Source of the DNA: an uncultured Collinsella sp.
Lineage (GTDB): Bacteria; Actinomycetota; Coriobacteriia; Coriobacteriales; Coriobacteriaceae
Length of the DNA stretch: 64,000 nucleotides
Assembly: GCA_900542165.1 (NCBI GenBank)
Contig: UQMM01000001.1
Span: 1-64,000, forward strand
Reading direction: 5' to 3'
Shown: positions 1 to 8,059 of the stretch, in pieces
How positions within the stretch are numbered: position 1 is the first letter of the stretch
How the letters are laid out: each line of letters starts with the position of its first letter
Program-made: the position numbers and the translations under genes
Notes under the pieces: generated by a model
Database searches by the model: none
Told to the model about the DNA's origin: nothing
The model's input: the letters and a program-made list of their open reading frames with translations, nothing else

Positions 1-22
1 TACGCGACCGACGATTGAACGT

Positions 23-57
23 CAGATTGCCGCTTAGGGGCGTTTGCAGCGTCGACC
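23..57. repeat. Dispersed 35-bp repeat, copy 1
   Basis: This stretch matches 12884-12918 in 28 of 35 positions. Both copies have CAGATTGCC, a variable 5-nt block, GGGGCGTTT and GCGTCGACC in the same order and orientation. It lies about 75 bp beyond the end of the minus-strand GntR gene. I do not know its function. Confidence 0.5.
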
Positions 58-86
58 GGTCCGTCGTTCGTTAGAACGACGGAACC
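58..86. other. Hairpin beyond GntR gene
   Basis: CCGTCGTTC and GAACGACGG form a perfect 9-bp stem around the loop GTTA. GGT and ACC extend the stem outside a one-base bulge. It follows repeat copy 1 and precedes a second hairpin, so the 3' flank of the GntR gene is a run of palindromes. Confidence 0.45.
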
Positions 87-105
87 AAAGGCGCAGCGTC
101 GAGCC

Positions 106-133
106 GTTACGCGGTTTGGTAAAACCGCGTAAC
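106..133 (-). terminator. Stem-loop abutting GntR stop codon
   Basis: A perfect 12-bp stem (GTTACGCGGTTT with its complement, 4-nt loop) directly touches the stop codon of the minus-strand GntR gene. There is no clear T-run after it, so it could protect the transcript 3' end or act as a weak terminator. Confidence 0.4.
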
Positions 134-853
134 TTACATGACCATAACGTAGCGCGATCCCACGTAGTACTGCTTAACCATCAAAACCGGCTCGTCATCG
201 GGACCGGTAAAGCCGGCACGCAGGTTGAGCAGCGGATCGTGCGGAGCAATGCCCAGCTCGGCCGCCTGCTCGGCGTTAGCTCGAACGGCCTCGACCGTAC
301 GGTAGCCAACCGAGACAATCGGCGTTCCGCCAACACGCTCGACCTCGGCAAAAATCGACTTGTCCTCAAGATCGGCCGTCAACAGCTCACGGTAGGCGTC
401 AAACGGCACAAAGATGTTCTCCTCAAAGATGGGCTCGCCGTCGGCCGTACGCACGCGCTTGATATGCAGCAGCAGCGCATCCTTCTGCAGGCCAAAGAAC
501 TCCATCTCGTTTTGGCGCGCCGGCACAATCTGGCGATCGACCACATGTGCACCGGCCTTCATGCCGTTGTTGGCACACAGCGCGGTAAACGTCTGCAGCG
601 TCGAGGCGTGGAACTGGCGATTGATGTGCGGCGTGGAAACAAAGGTGCCGCGGCCCTGCTGCTTAACCAGGTAGCCATCGGAGCACAGCTCCTCGACGGC
701 GCGGCGCACCGTGATGCGGCTCACCTCGTACTGCTCGGCTAGCTCAAGCTCGGACGGAATACGCTCCTTGGGTGCATAAACACCTTTCTCGATCGCATCC
801 TTGATTTCGTCATAAATCTGCTGGTAAAGCGCCGCATTTTTGGGTGTAGGCAT
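134..853 (-). CDS. GntR-family repressor with UTRA ligand domain
   Basis: This is a 239-aa transcription factor of the HutC/UTRA branch of GntR. Residues 10-72 form the winged helix (SRITVRRAVEELCSDGYL is the recognition region, followed by the QGRGTFV wing). Residues of about 95-232 are the UTRA effector fold, which in this family binds phosphorylated sugars or amino sugars. The ATG start is preceded by only a weak ribosome site. Its upstream region holds an ACGTATATAACGT palindrome, and related half-sites occur before the PTS operon and the DMT exporter gene. That suggests autoregulation and control of the nearby uptake operon. The effector is not readable from sequence; an Amadori-sugar phosphate is my guess from the neighbours. 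Confidence 0.88.
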   Translation of the reverse strand: MPTPKNAALYQQIYDEIKDAIEKGVYAPKERIPSELELAEQYEVSRITVRRAVEELCSDGYLVKQQGRGTFVSTPHINRQFHASTLQTFTALCANNGMKAGAHVVDRQIVPARQNEMEFFGLQKDALLLHIKRVRTADGEPIFEENIFVPFDAYRELLTADLEDKSIFAEVERVGGTPIVSVGYRTVEAVRANAEQAAELGIAPHDPLLNLRAGFTGPDDEPVLMVKQYYVGSRYVMVM

Positions 854-869
854 ATCTAATCACTCTTAT

Positions 870-903
870 CGAAATATCGAAATAACTAATACGTATATAA
901 CGT
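870..903. promoter_or_regulatory. Putative GntR operator and promoter region
   Basis: 891-903 is an inverted repeat, ACGT-ATATA-ACGT, just upstream of the GntR start. A tandem ATCGAAAT repeat lies next to it at 870-881. The TATAACG half-site recurs at 6787-6801 and 8060-8079, upstream of the EIIAB and DMT exporter genes. The assignment is inferred from this recurrence. Confidence 0.4.
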
Positions 904-945
904 CTAGTTTCATGTTACCTCATAATGATAAAACGATACACCCTC

Positions 946-978
946 CCTACCAAAAAGCGACAGCTTCATTTTGGTAGG
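946..978. repeat. Palindromic repeat with GACAG core, copy 1
   Basis: CCTACCAAAA and TTTTGGTAGG form a perfect 10-bp stem around the core AGCGACAGCTTCA. The right arm plus the following TTTTATCTGGG is identical to the element at 2825-2858. It lies between the GntR promoter and the YitT terminator. Confidence 0.55.
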
Positions 979-998
979 TTTTATCTGGGCAAACGAAG

Positions 999-1030
999 GC
1001 CTCCCGAAAGCAGCGAGGCTTTCGGGAGGC
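999..1030 (-). terminator. Terminator-like hairpin after yitT-like gene
   Basis: GCCTCCCGAAAGC and its exact complement form a 13-bp stem with a 6-nt loop, 44 nt past the stop of the YitT-family gene. The tract after it on the minus strand (CTTCGTTT) is only moderately T-rich. Confidence 0.6.
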
Positions 1031-1073
1031 TCAAGCGAACAGGATTGCGCCGTGCCGGCAAAATACCAACACT

Positions 1074-2081
1074 CTACCTGCCGTCGTCCTGCTGCAGGCT
1101 GTCCTGCTCGCTGAGGCGCGCCTGTCTGCTGGCCATACGCGCGGGCTTGTCGGGATCGGGTACGGCCGTGGGCATGGGCTCGTCGACATGACCGCCCCAC
1201 CAGCCGCCCACAAAGTTGAGCGTGTGGAACACATTGATCACGGCGCCGGGATCAATGTCGCACACCAGCTTGATAATGTCCTGGCTCTCGTAGGTCGATA
1301 CAACGGCGTGCAGCAGGTACATCTTTTCGCGGCTGTATCCGCCGATGACCTCGGCGCAGCTAATGCCGTGCTGAAAATGGTCAACATAGGCGGTCATGAC
1401 CTCGTCTGCCTTGCGCGTCGTGATCTGCAGCGTCACGCGGTCGTAGCGACGATAGAAACTGTCGATGGTCTTGGTCGAAATAAACTGGAACACGATGGAG
1501 TACGCCGCGTTGTCCCAGCCAAACATAAAGCCAAAGATCGCCAGGATAAAGCAATTGAAACCAAAGATAACGCCCCAGATGGTCTTGCCCGTGTGGTTGG
1601 AGACCCACAGCGCGATAAAGTCGGTGCCACCGGTAGATGCGCCGGACTTTAGCGCGATGGCAGCGCCCAGACCCGAGACCACGCCGCCAAAAATGATGAG
1701 CATAATCTTGTCGCCCAAAAATGGAGCGAAGTGAAAGACGTTGAGGAACAGCGACGAGAGCACGACCTGCATCATCGAGAAGATGACGAAGCGCTTGCTA
1801 ATGCCGCTCCAGCATAGGAGCGCCACGGGAATGTTGAGCGCAAGCATGCCGAGCGAGATGTCGATGTGAACGCCGCCCAGCGAGGTAACGCGATCGAGCA
1901 GGACCGCGACGCCGGTGAGACCGCTCGGAAGCAGGTCGGCGGGCTGAATGAACGCCTGGATCAGGAATGTTTGGAGGACGGCAGAAATTGTGACCGCCAC
2001 GGCGGTAATGGCACGGCGGACGATGGTGAGGCGGCCGAGCACGAGCACGCGGTCCGTGAGCTGATCGATGGCGTTCGCCAC
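1074..2081 (-). CDS. YitT-family membrane protein (DUF2179 C-terminus)
   Basis: This 335-aa integral membrane protein has about five hydrophobic segments in residues 20-200, including a GVAVLLDRVTSLGG region and the family-typical KSGASTGGTD loop. A soluble DUF2179-type domain follows at about 215-300, then a polar tail. The GTG start fits an AAAGGAG ribosome site. YitT/YqfU proteins are widespread in Gram-positive bacteria but their biochemical role is unsettled, so I give no substrate. The gene stands between the GntR regulator and a HAD phosphatase, separated from each by palindromic repeats, so co-transcription is uncertain. Confidence 0.85.
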   Translation of the reverse strand: MANAIDQLTDRVLVLGRLTIVRRAITAVAVTISAVLQTFLIQAFIQPADLLPSGLTGVAVLLDRVTSLGGVHIDISLGMLALNIPVALLCWSGISKRFVIFSMMQVVLSSLFLNVFHFAPFLGDKIMLIIFGGVVSGLGAAIALKSGASTGGTDFIALWVSNHTGKTIWGVIFGFNCFILAIFGFMFGWDNAAYSIVFQFISTKTIDSFYRRYDRVTLQITTRKADEVMTAYVDHFQHGISCAEVIGGYSREKMYLLHAVVSTYESQDIIKLVCDIDPGAVINVFHTLNFVGGWWGGHVDEPMPTAVPDPDKPARMASRQARLSEQDSLQQDDGR

Positions 2082-2138
2082 GGAAGCTCCTTTCGAAGGC
2101 AGATGTAGTTGTGGGGCATGCCCGCGATTGTAGCATGG

Positions 2139-2173
2139 ACCACCACGAAGGTGCCTGTCCCCTTTGTGGTGGT
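2139..2173. repeat. Palindromic repeat with CTGTCCC core
   Basis: ACCACCACGAAG and CTTTGTGGTGGT form a 12-bp stem with one G-T wobble around GTGCCTGTCCC. It lies 7 nt past the stop codon of the minus-strand HAD gene. The arms resemble those at 10233-10273 and the core is almost the same. Confidence 0.6.
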
Positions 2174-2180
2174 TTTGCTG

Positions 2181-2810
2181 CTAAATGGCAGGTAGGATGT
2201 CGGTCAGGTTGTCGATGACAACGTCGGCGGCGGACTGATCCAGGTTGACGCCCTCGTGCGGACGCAGCGCCAGGACTCGGGCGCCGGAGCGCTTGCCGGC
2301 CTCGATGCCCAAAGGCGAGTCCTCGATAACCAGGCACTCGGAAGGCTCAACCCCCAGCGCCTCCATGGCACGCAGGTAGATCTCGGGGTCGGGCTTAAAC
2401 GCACTGCACTCGTGACCGCTGATGGTGTAATCCAGCACATCGGCAATGTCAGCGATCTCCACCAGCTCGTCAATCAACTCGCGATAGGACGAGCTTGCGA
2501 TGGCACACTTCACGCCGCGCTCGTGCAGCTCACGCATCACCGGCTCCGTCTGCTCGTTGAGCAGCTCGGCATACGGAACGGGGTGGTCCGGGCTGTAGAC
2601 CTGCTTGTACTCCACGCGCAGGCGCTCGCGCAGCTCAACATCGTCGGGCACCAACGCCTCCCAAATGGCAGGCTCGTTAGACCCCGAAAGATCGGGGATC
2701 TCGTCAAAGTGGAACCCCTTCTCTTCCATAAACGCCACGCGGCGACGGTTGTAGAACCACTCGGTATCGACCAGCACGCCGTCCATGTCAAACAGCACTG
2801 CCTTGATCAT
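2181..2810 (-). CDS. HAD-family phosphatase (beta-phosphoglucomutase-like)
   Basis: This is a cytoplasmic HAD-superfamily hydrolase of 209 aa. Motif I is FDMDGVLVDTE near residues 7-17, with the nucleophile and acid/base aspartates both present. ASSS is motif II, a lysine in FKPDPEIYL is motif III, and VIEDSPLGIEAG is motif IV. The helical cap between motifs I and II places it with the beta-phosphoglucomutase / sugar-phosphatase group. I chose the ATG at 2810 because GGAGG lies 8 nt upstream; an in-frame ATG two codons earlier sits too close to that site. Its substrate is unknown. The location next to the PTS operon suggests a sugar phosphate. Confidence 0.85.
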   Translation of the reverse strand: MIKAVLFDMDGVLVDTEWFYNRRRVAFMEEKGFHFDEIPDLSGSNEPAIWEALVPDDVELRERLRVEYKQVYSPDHPVPYAELLNEQTEPVMRELHERGVKCAIASSSYRELIDELVEIADIADVLDYTISGHECSAFKPDPEIYLRAMEALGVEPSECLVIEDSPLGIEAGKRSGARVLALRPHEGVNLDQSAADVVIDNLTDILPAI

Positions 2811-2824
2811 ACGCATCTCCTCCC

Positions 2825-2858
2825 ACCTGCCAAAAAGGGACAGGTTTATTTTGGTAGG
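2825..2858. repeat. Palindromic repeat with GGGACAGG core, copy 2
   Basis: CCTGCCAAAA and TTTTGGTAGG form a 10-bp stem with one G-T wobble around AGGGACAGGTTTA. It lies directly upstream of the HAD ribosome site, so it would be in that gene's leader. The right arm and 11 bases beyond match 946-978. Confidence 0.55.
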
Positions 2859-2904
2859 TTTTATCTGGGGTTTTGTGACGCAACGGACACGCCCTCCCCA
2901 GAGC

Positions 2905-2936
2905 AAAAAAGGGGATGGGGCGCAAACCCCATCCCC
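2905..2936 (-). terminator. Terminator of the PTS-deglycase operon
   Basis: GGGGATGGGG and CCCCATCCCC form a perfect 10-bp stem, followed on the minus strand by TTTTTT. It lies 35 nt past the SIS deglycase stop and is a textbook rho-independent terminator for the operon that starts at 6755. Confidence 0.85.
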
Positions 2937-2970
2937 TCTCAATCAACCCGTAAGGTCTACTTACTTGTGA

Positions 2971-3954
2971 TTAGTAGGAAAGCTTCCACATGTAGCGACG
3001 CATGGTCAGCGGGTGCTGACGGGCCTCGGCGATCTGGTTGCCGTACTCACGCATAACGGCGAGGTGCAGCAGCGGGTTGAAGTAGGTGATGACGCTCGCG
3101 GGCACGGCGTCAGCCAGGCCGTAGTCCTTGGAGTCGATCAGAGCGACCTTGGCACCCATGCGCTCAAGGAAGGTGAGGGCGCGGGCGTCCATCGGACGGG
3201 TAGCGCCATCGGACATGAAGAAGACGTAGGGCTTACCCTCGGTGGAAACCTCAAACGGGCCGTGGAAGTACTCGCCGGTGTTGTAGGCGGCGGCGTCGAT
3301 CCACTGCATCTCGGTGAACAGGAAGGCGGCGTGAGAATAAGCCATCTTCTCGGAGGCACCGGAGGCCATGAAGTAGATCATCTTGTCGTCCTTGAAGTCC
3401 TCGGCGAACTTCTTGGCGAGCTTCTTGCAGTGCTGAGCGGCGTTCTCGCAGAGGTCGAAGACGTTGGTGAGGCCGGTGATCATGTCCTCGTAGTGGTCAT
3501 AGCCCTCGGTCTGCTGAAGGATCTCGAGAGCAAGAGCGATGGCGTAGCCGGGCTTCTCGCACTTGGCTGCGTAGTTGGCGTGGAAGCCGTGAACGATGAC
3601 GTGGTCGGCGTCGACGGTCAGAGCGGAGCCAGCCTTGTTGGTGAGGGAGACGACCGGGCAGTTGTGCTTCTTGGCGGTCTTGTTGGCCTCGACGGTCTCG
3701 GGCGTGGAGCCACCGAGGGAGCAGGTGATCACGAAGGTGTGCTCGTTGACCCAGGAAGGCGTGTCGTAGTTGAACTCGTTAGCGGTGAAGATCTGAACGT
3801 TCAGCTTGTCCGTGTTGTTGGCCAGGAAGTACTTGGCGGGGTAAAGGTCGGACATGGAAGCGCCGCAGCCGACGAAGGCGACGCTGTGGATCTCGTGGTT
3901 GGACAGGACGTCAGCGACGATCTGCTTAGGGAGGTTAAGGTCGATCTCGTACAT
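2971..3954 (-). CDS. SIS-domain sugar-amine phosphate deglycase, FrlB/GfrF-like (1)
   Basis: This 327-aa cytoplasmic enzyme has two SIS domains. The first (about 20-160) starts with VAFVGCGASMSD and carries SLGGSTPET. The second (about 190-300) contains FMASGASEKMAYSHAA and EYFHGPFE. The C-terminus RRYMWKLSY is typical of the fructoselysine/glucoselysine 6-phosphate deglycases (FrlB, GfrE, GfrF), which split the 6-phosphate into glucose 6-phosphate and lysine. I chose the ATG at 3954 because the AAAGGA site is well spaced; two upstream ATGs are not. It is the last gene of the PTS operon. The exact amine is inferred, and a glucosamine-type substrate is the main alternative. Confidence 0.8.
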   Translation of the reverse strand: MYEIDLNLPKQIVADVLSNHEIHSVAFVGCGASMSDLYPAKYFLANNTDKLNVQIFTANEFNYDTPSWVNEHTFVITCSLGGSTPETVEANKTAKKHNCPVVSLTNKAGSALTVDADHVIVHGFHANYAAKCEKPGYAIALALEILQQTEGYDHYEDMITGLTNVFDLCENAAQHCKKLAKKFAEDFKDDKMIYFMASGASEKMAYSHAAFLFTEMQWIDAAAYNTGEYFHGPFEVSTEGKPYVFFMSDGATRPMDARALTFLERMGAKVALIDSKDYGLADAVPASVITYFNPLLHLAVMREYGNQIAEARQHPLTMRRYMWKLSY

Positions 3955-4045
3955 CTGACACATTCCTTTCGATTTTTTGCGGCGCCACATTGCCGGGCGC
4001 TCGCAGGGTTACCGTGATTTGGACCGAGTCGCCGGCCCGTTGAGG

Positions 4046-4076
4046 ATGTGTCAAAGGAACTGTCCCTTTGACACAT
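4046..4076. repeat. Palindromic repeat with CTGTCC core
   Basis: ATGTGTCAAAGG and CCTTTGACACAT form a perfect 12-bp stem around AACTGTCC, in the gap between the EIID gene and the first deglycase gene. It has the same core as the elements at 2139 and 10233 but entirely different arms. Confidence 0.6.
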
Positions 4077-4088
4077 TTAGGGATGGGA

Positions 4089-4119
4089 GCCTGCCTGGGG
4101 TATGGGATGTCAGGCAGGC
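4089..4119. other. Stem-loop in EIID-deglycase gap
   Basis: GCCTGCCTG and CAGGCAGGC form a 9-bp GC-rich stem with a 13-nt loop and no T-run. Together with the palindrome at 4046 it makes this 199-nt gap structured. That could stabilise the upstream PTS message or reduce read-through to the deglycase. Confidence 0.4.
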
Positions 4120-4153
4120 CCCCGGGGGAAAGCGGTTAGGCGCTTGGTCGCGA

Positions 4154-4987
4154 CTAGGCCAGGATGCCGGCCGCGGAGAGGGCGATGCCGCCCACGATGG
4201 CGATCACGAGAAGCCAACCGGTGTTGACGTTCTTCTTGATGAGCCAGTACATAAGGCCGGTGAGGCCAAGGGAGATCATCTGGGGCATCATGCCGTCCAG
4301 GATGTCCTGGATCACGACGGTGCCGTCAGCGAACTGCAGCGGGGTGGTGGCGCCGATCAGCGTAGCGATCATGCCGCCCACGGACATAAGACCCACGATG
4401 CCGCAGACATACATGAGCTTCTCCATGAGGTCGCCGCCCTGAAGCTTGCTCAGGTACTCGTGGCCGCCCTGATAGCCCATCTTGGCTGCGAACCAAGTGA
4501 TCAGCACAGAGGGGACGATGGAGATGAGCATGGCCAGAATCGGGCCCATGATGGAGCCCTGCTGAGCCAGCTGAACGCCCAGGCCAAAGGCGATAACGCG
4601 GATGGTGCCCTGCATGAGAGAGTCACCGATACCGGAAAGCGGGCCCATGAGGGAAGTCTTGACCGCGTTGATCGAATCGGGGTCGAAGTTCTCGGGATCC
4701 TTGGCGTACTGCTCCTCCATGGAGGAGGCGAGGCCTAGGATGAAAGCGCTCGTCTGCGGGGTGCAGTTGTAGAACGCCATGTGACGGTGGTAAGCCTCTT
4801 TCTTAGCAGCGAGCTGCTTGGGGTCGGACTCGTCCGGATAGAGGCGATCGAGCGTGGGAACCATGCCGTAGAGGAAGCCCATGTTCATCTGACGCTCGTA
4901 GTTCCAAGAGGCCTGGATGGCCCAGGAGCGCCAGAAGAACTGGCTGACCTTCTTGTTCAGGGACACGTCCTTGGTTGCGGTTGCCAT
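4154..4987 (-). CDS. PTS mannose/fructose/sorbose family IID component
   Basis: This 277-aa EIID subunit of a mannose-family phosphotransferase permease pairs with EIIC in the membrane. The amphipathic N-terminal half contains FWRSWAIQASWNYERQ and GFLYGMVPTLDRLYPD, both typical of ManZ-type proteins. The middle has LMGPLSGIGDSLMQGT, and three hydrophobic segments follow near the C-terminus. The ATG at 4987 follows GGAGG by 8 nt, and the 13-nt gap after the EIIC stop indicates an operon. The substrate cannot be told from EIID alone. The two deglycases nearby suggest a glycated amine. Confidence 0.92.
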   Translation of the reverse strand: MATATKDVSLNKKVSQFFWRSWAIQASWNYERQMNMGFLYGMVPTLDRLYPDESDPKQLAAKKEAYHRHMAFYNCTPQTSAFILGLASSMEEQYAKDPENFDPDSINAVKTSLMGPLSGIGDSLMQGTIRVIAFGLGVQLAQQGSIMGPILAMLISIVPSVLITWFAAKMGYQGGHEYLSKLQGGDLMEKLMYVCGIVGLMSVGGMIATLIGATTPLQFADGTVVIQDILDGMMPQMISLGLTGLMYWLIKKNVNTGWLLVIAIVGGIALSAAGILA

Positions 4988-5000
4988 AGTGTGTTCCTCC

Positions 5001-5795
5001 TTAGTCTTCGTCGTCTTCGAGCGGATCGTAGTCGGAATCGACACCGGCGGCTGCATGGGAACCATTGAACTTGAAGCCCATGAAGACGACAGCCAGGCAC
5101 ACACCGATCAGAGCGACCGCGATGACGGACAGGTTGAGGTAAGCGGCGAGCAGGAAACCGATGAACAGGAACGGAGTCATACCCTTCTTGATCATCATGG
5201 TGAGCAGCAGGGCCAAGCCGTAGGCGGTCATGATCTTGGTCGAAACGTTAAGACCAGTGGACAGCCACTCGGGAACCATGTTGACGATGGCCTGAACCAG
5301 GTCGGTGCCGACAAAGACGGCGAGGAAGATCGGCAGGAAGTACATGACGGCGTACAGACCGGAGCCGGCGCAAATGTGCATACGGTAGGCGGTCTTGAAC
5401 TTTCCGTTATCGATCGCGCTATCTGCCACATGGGTGAGGGCGGCGATGATGGAACGGAACACGATGCCGAGGAGCTGACCCAGGACGGCGACCGGGATGG
5501 CGATCGTCATGGCGGTCTCGGCAGAAGCATCGGTCAGGCACGCAAAGGCAGCGGCCACGATGCCGCCCAGGACCATATCGGGCGGAACGGCGGCGCCGAC
5601 CTGCACCAGGCCCATGGACACGAGCTCGACGGCGGCACCGACGGCAAGGCCGGTGGGCACATCGCCCAGCAGCAGACCGACGAGCGTAGCGCCAACGAGA
5701 GGCTGCTCGAAGTTAAGACGACCGAGCAGGCGGGAGTCCCACATGCAGAACACGCCGACGAGGCCGACGAGCACCGCACTGATGAACGTATTCAT
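5001..5795 (-). CDS. PTS mannose/fructose/sorbose family IIC component
   Basis: This 264-aa EIIC channel subunit is almost wholly hydrophobic, with about seven membrane segments and a short acidic tail (YDPLEDDED). PLVGATLVGLLLGDVPTGL near residues 32-51 and the GAAVPPDMVLGG region are family landmarks. A GAAAGGAG site lies just before the ATG. It is the second gene of the operon EIIAB-EIIC-EIID-deglycase. Confidence 0.92.
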   Translation of the reverse strand: MNTFISAVLVGLVGVFCMWDSRLLGRLNFEQPLVGATLVGLLLGDVPTGLAVGAAVELVSMGLVQVGAAVPPDMVLGGIVAAAFACLTDASAETAMTIAIPVAVLGQLLGIVFRSIIAALTHVADSAIDNGKFKTAYRMHICAGSGLYAVMYFLPIFLAVFVGTDLVQAIVNMVPEWLSTGLNVSTKIMTAYGLALLLTMMIKKGMTPFLFIGFLLAAYLNLSVIAVALIGVCLAVVFMGFKFNGSHAAAGVDSDYDPLEDDED

Positions 5796-5831
5796 ACCCT
5801 TCTCCTTTCAGTCAGGCAAAAGCCTGGTTGA

Positions 5832-6755
5832 TTACAGCTTGGCGTCGATGTCGACGCTCTGATACGTAGGGGTCTGCTGGACGTAGAGCTTGATGCCCAT
5901 GTCGAGCAGCTGGTTGACGTCGGCCTTCTGGGTGGCGTCGAGGAAGACGGAGCTGTCCTTGCCGCCGACCTGATCGGCACCGTCGTGGTTGGCGGTGGCG
6001 CCCAGGTTGATGGCGTCGAGCTTGTAGCCCTGGCAGAACTGCAGCATCTCGGCAGTGTTGCCAAAGACGAACATGACGCGCTCGCCGAGGGTGTTGAGCT
6101 TGTCCATCTTGGCGAGGGCACGCTCGACGGTGAAGACGTTCAGGCGCACGCCCTGGGGCTTGGCCAGCTTAAGAGCGCCCTTCTTGATGTCATCATTGGC
6201 GGCAGCGTTGTCGACGACGATGATGCGCTCGGCCTGAACCTTGGTGGTCCAGGTAAAGACGACCTGGCCGTGCAGCAGACGGTAGTCAAGACGCGCGAGG
6301 ACGATCTTGGCGGGACCGGAGCTGTGACGGGACGCCTTGGCCTTCTTGGCGGGAGCCGCGGCGGCCTCGACCGGTGCGTTGGGGTTAGTCAGGCCGGTGC
6401 GGGCCTCGTTGATGAGGGCCGCGAGCTCGGCGCCCTTGACGGGGACGGGGCTCATAGCGAGTGTGAGCGCCAGCGGGATGTTGAAACCGCTAACAACCGT
6501 GAACTTCGTGCCGTTCTTGGAAAGCTCGACCATGTTGTTGTTGACCGAGCTGCCGAGCATATCGGTCAGCACATAGACGGTGTCGTCCGCGTTGAACGTG
6601 GCGATCATGGCGTCCACCTTATTGGTGATGGGCTCCTTGTCGTCACGAGCAAGCGACACGACGTGGACGTTCGACACGTCGCCGAGAACCATCTCGAGCG
6701 TGTCTTTGGCGCCTGCGGCCAGGCCGCCATGAGATGCGAGAATGATCTGATTCAT
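5832..6755 (-). CDS. PTS mannose-family EIIAB fusion protein
   Basis: This 307-aa soluble protein fuses EIIA and EIIB. Residues 1-130 are EIIA, with the phosphorylated histidine in ILASHGGLAAG (about residue 9). An Ala/Lys/Pro-rich linker spans about 140-158. EIIB follows, with its histidine in RLDYRLLHGQV. That motif usually reads R-[IL]-D-D-R-[LI]-[IL]-HGQ, so the tyrosine is a mild departure while the active histidine is kept. It would relay phosphate from HPr to the incoming sugar. It is the first gene of the operon, with a GGAGGAGG site before the ATG and an operator-like palindrome upstream. Confidence 0.92.
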   Translation of the reverse strand: MNQIILASHGGLAAGAKDTLEMVLGDVSNVHVVSLARDDKEPITNKVDAMIATFNADDTVYVLTDMLGSSVNNNMVELSKNGTKFTVVSGFNIPLALTLAMSPVPVKGAELAALINEARTGLTNPNAPVEAAAAPAKKAKASRHSSGPAKIVLARLDYRLLHGQVVFTWTTKVQAERIIVVDNAAANDDIKKGALKLAKPQGVRLNVFTVERALAKMDKLNTLGERVMFVFGNTAEMLQFCQGYKLDAINLGATANHDGADQVGGKDSSVFLDATQKADVNQLLDMGIKLYVQQTPTYQSVDIDAKL

Positions 6756-6781
6756 CTTGCCTCCTCCTTTTCGTTATGGTC

Positions 6782-6801
6782 ATTATAACGTCTTATACGT
6801 T
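6782..6801 (-). promoter_or_regulatory. PTS operon -10 box with overlapping operator
   Basis: On the minus strand TATAAT sits at 6787-6782, just upstream of EIIAB. It overlaps one arm of the palindrome AACGT-CTTAT-ACGTT (6787-6801), a layout suited to repression. The TATAACG half-site is shared with 891-903 and 8060-8079. No good -35 hexamer is visible. Confidence 0.4.
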
Positions 6802-6937
6802 GCTTATATTGCTAATTAGTATAAAGACCGTTCGCGGGTGAAAATCGACCGTTGACGGGTTTAACGTACTTGAAACGTTGGGGCTGGGTAGGCCAGCACT
6901 GGCTGGGTAACCCCAGGTCGGACGCCCCGCTCATCCC

Positions 6938-8020
6938 CTATCGCACGAAGTACCAGGGGCTTTCCTGTACGGTGGGTTCCAGCGCAATGCCGGTGCGTTC
7001 CTTAAACAGATCCATGTCCTGAGATTTTTCGGTCCACCACGCGTTGGGCTTAAAGGTCATGCTCTCAATGACATGACCGACAAACACACTGTTGCGCAGC
7101 TTGGAGAAGTCGGTGTTCATAATCAGGATGGACGCGAGCACCAGCACGATGCCCAGGACTTTAATCGCGCCGGCGGGCTCGGCGTAGACACCAATGCCCA
7201 CCAGTACGGTGACGACCGTCTCGAAAGACATTACGACGGGAACTTTCGATGTCTCGAGCCCCATGGACAGACCCTGCATATATAAGATGTAAGCAACGGC
7301 TGTGGGGATGAGTCCAAAGCCAAGGAACAGCAGCAGCAGCTGTGGCGACATTGCCGCGGCGACATCCGGCCACGGAGCCGCGATAGCTGCCATAACCGCA
7401 CCGCCAAAAACAAAGCCCCAAAACGTGACAGCCAGCGGGTGGACCGTCTTGGTTGCTATTCGGCTAAACACCGCGAGCGACGCACCACAAAGGCCTGCAA
7501 TCACGCCCGACGTGACGCCCCAAACCGAAAAATGAAAACCGGAAAGGTCGCCATTGGTCACCGCAAGCACGCAGCCAACGATGTTAAAGACAATGGCAAC
7601 GAGCTTGTTGGGGGTCACGTCCTCGCGATAAAGCACGCGGCCGAGCATGACGCCAAACACCGGCGAGGTGTAGAGCAGCACCGAGGCCGTGGACATGCCC
7701 ACCTCGCCCATGCACTCGTAATAGCAGGTGTTGGCGGCGGCCAAACCGACGATACCGACAAGCGCGCAGGGGACGAGCTCTTTAGGGCTTGCCTTGAACA
7801 GGGCCAGCGGACCCTGAGCCACGGTAGACCCCTCACCCGGACGGCAGCCCATAAACATCAGGACCGGTGCCAAGATAAGCGCTCCGACCAACAAGCGAAA
7901 GGCAGCCATGCTCTGGGACGAAACGCCCATGGCCGAGATGCCGTTTACAAAGATTCCGATGCTGCCCCACATAAGCGCGGCGACCAGCACCAGCACATAG
8001 CCCAGATTGCTTTTCTTCAA
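6938..8020 (-). CDS. EamA/DMT-superfamily transporter
   Basis: This integral membrane protein has about ten transmembrane segments in two EamA repeats (roughly residues 5-140 and 165-300), the layout of drug/metabolite exporters such as RhtA and YdcZ relatives. A 50-residue soluble tail is unusual for the family. I place the start at the TTG at 8020 (360 aa) because GAGGGGG precedes it by 8 nt and it gives the usual LKKSNLGYVLVL N-terminus. A GTG at 8056 would give 372 aa but has no ribosome site. The promoter carries two TATAACG-type half-sites like those before the PTS operon, so co-regulation is likely. Export of the amine released by the deglycases is a hypothesis only. Confidence 0.85.
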   Translation of the reverse strand: MKKSNLGYVLVLVAALMWGSIGIFVNGISAMGVSSQSMAAFRLLVGALILAPVLMFMGCRPGEGSTVAQGPLALFKASPKELVPCALVGIVGLAAANTCYYECMGEVGMSTASVLLYTSPVFGVMLGRVLYREDVTPNKLVAIVFNIVGCVLAVTNGDLSGFHFSVWGVTSGVIAGLCGASLAVFSRIATKTVHPLAVTFWGFVFGGAVMAAIAAPWPDVAAAMSPQLLLLFLGFGLIPTAVAYILYMQGLSMGLETSKVPVVMSFETVVTVLVGIGVYAEPAGAIKVLGIVLVLASILIMNTDFSKLRNSVFVGHVIESMTFKPNAWWTEKSQDMDLFKERTGIALEPTVQESPWYFVR

Positions 8021-8059
8021 CGCAGCCCCCTCGGTATTGTTTCCAATATGTTTCACACT

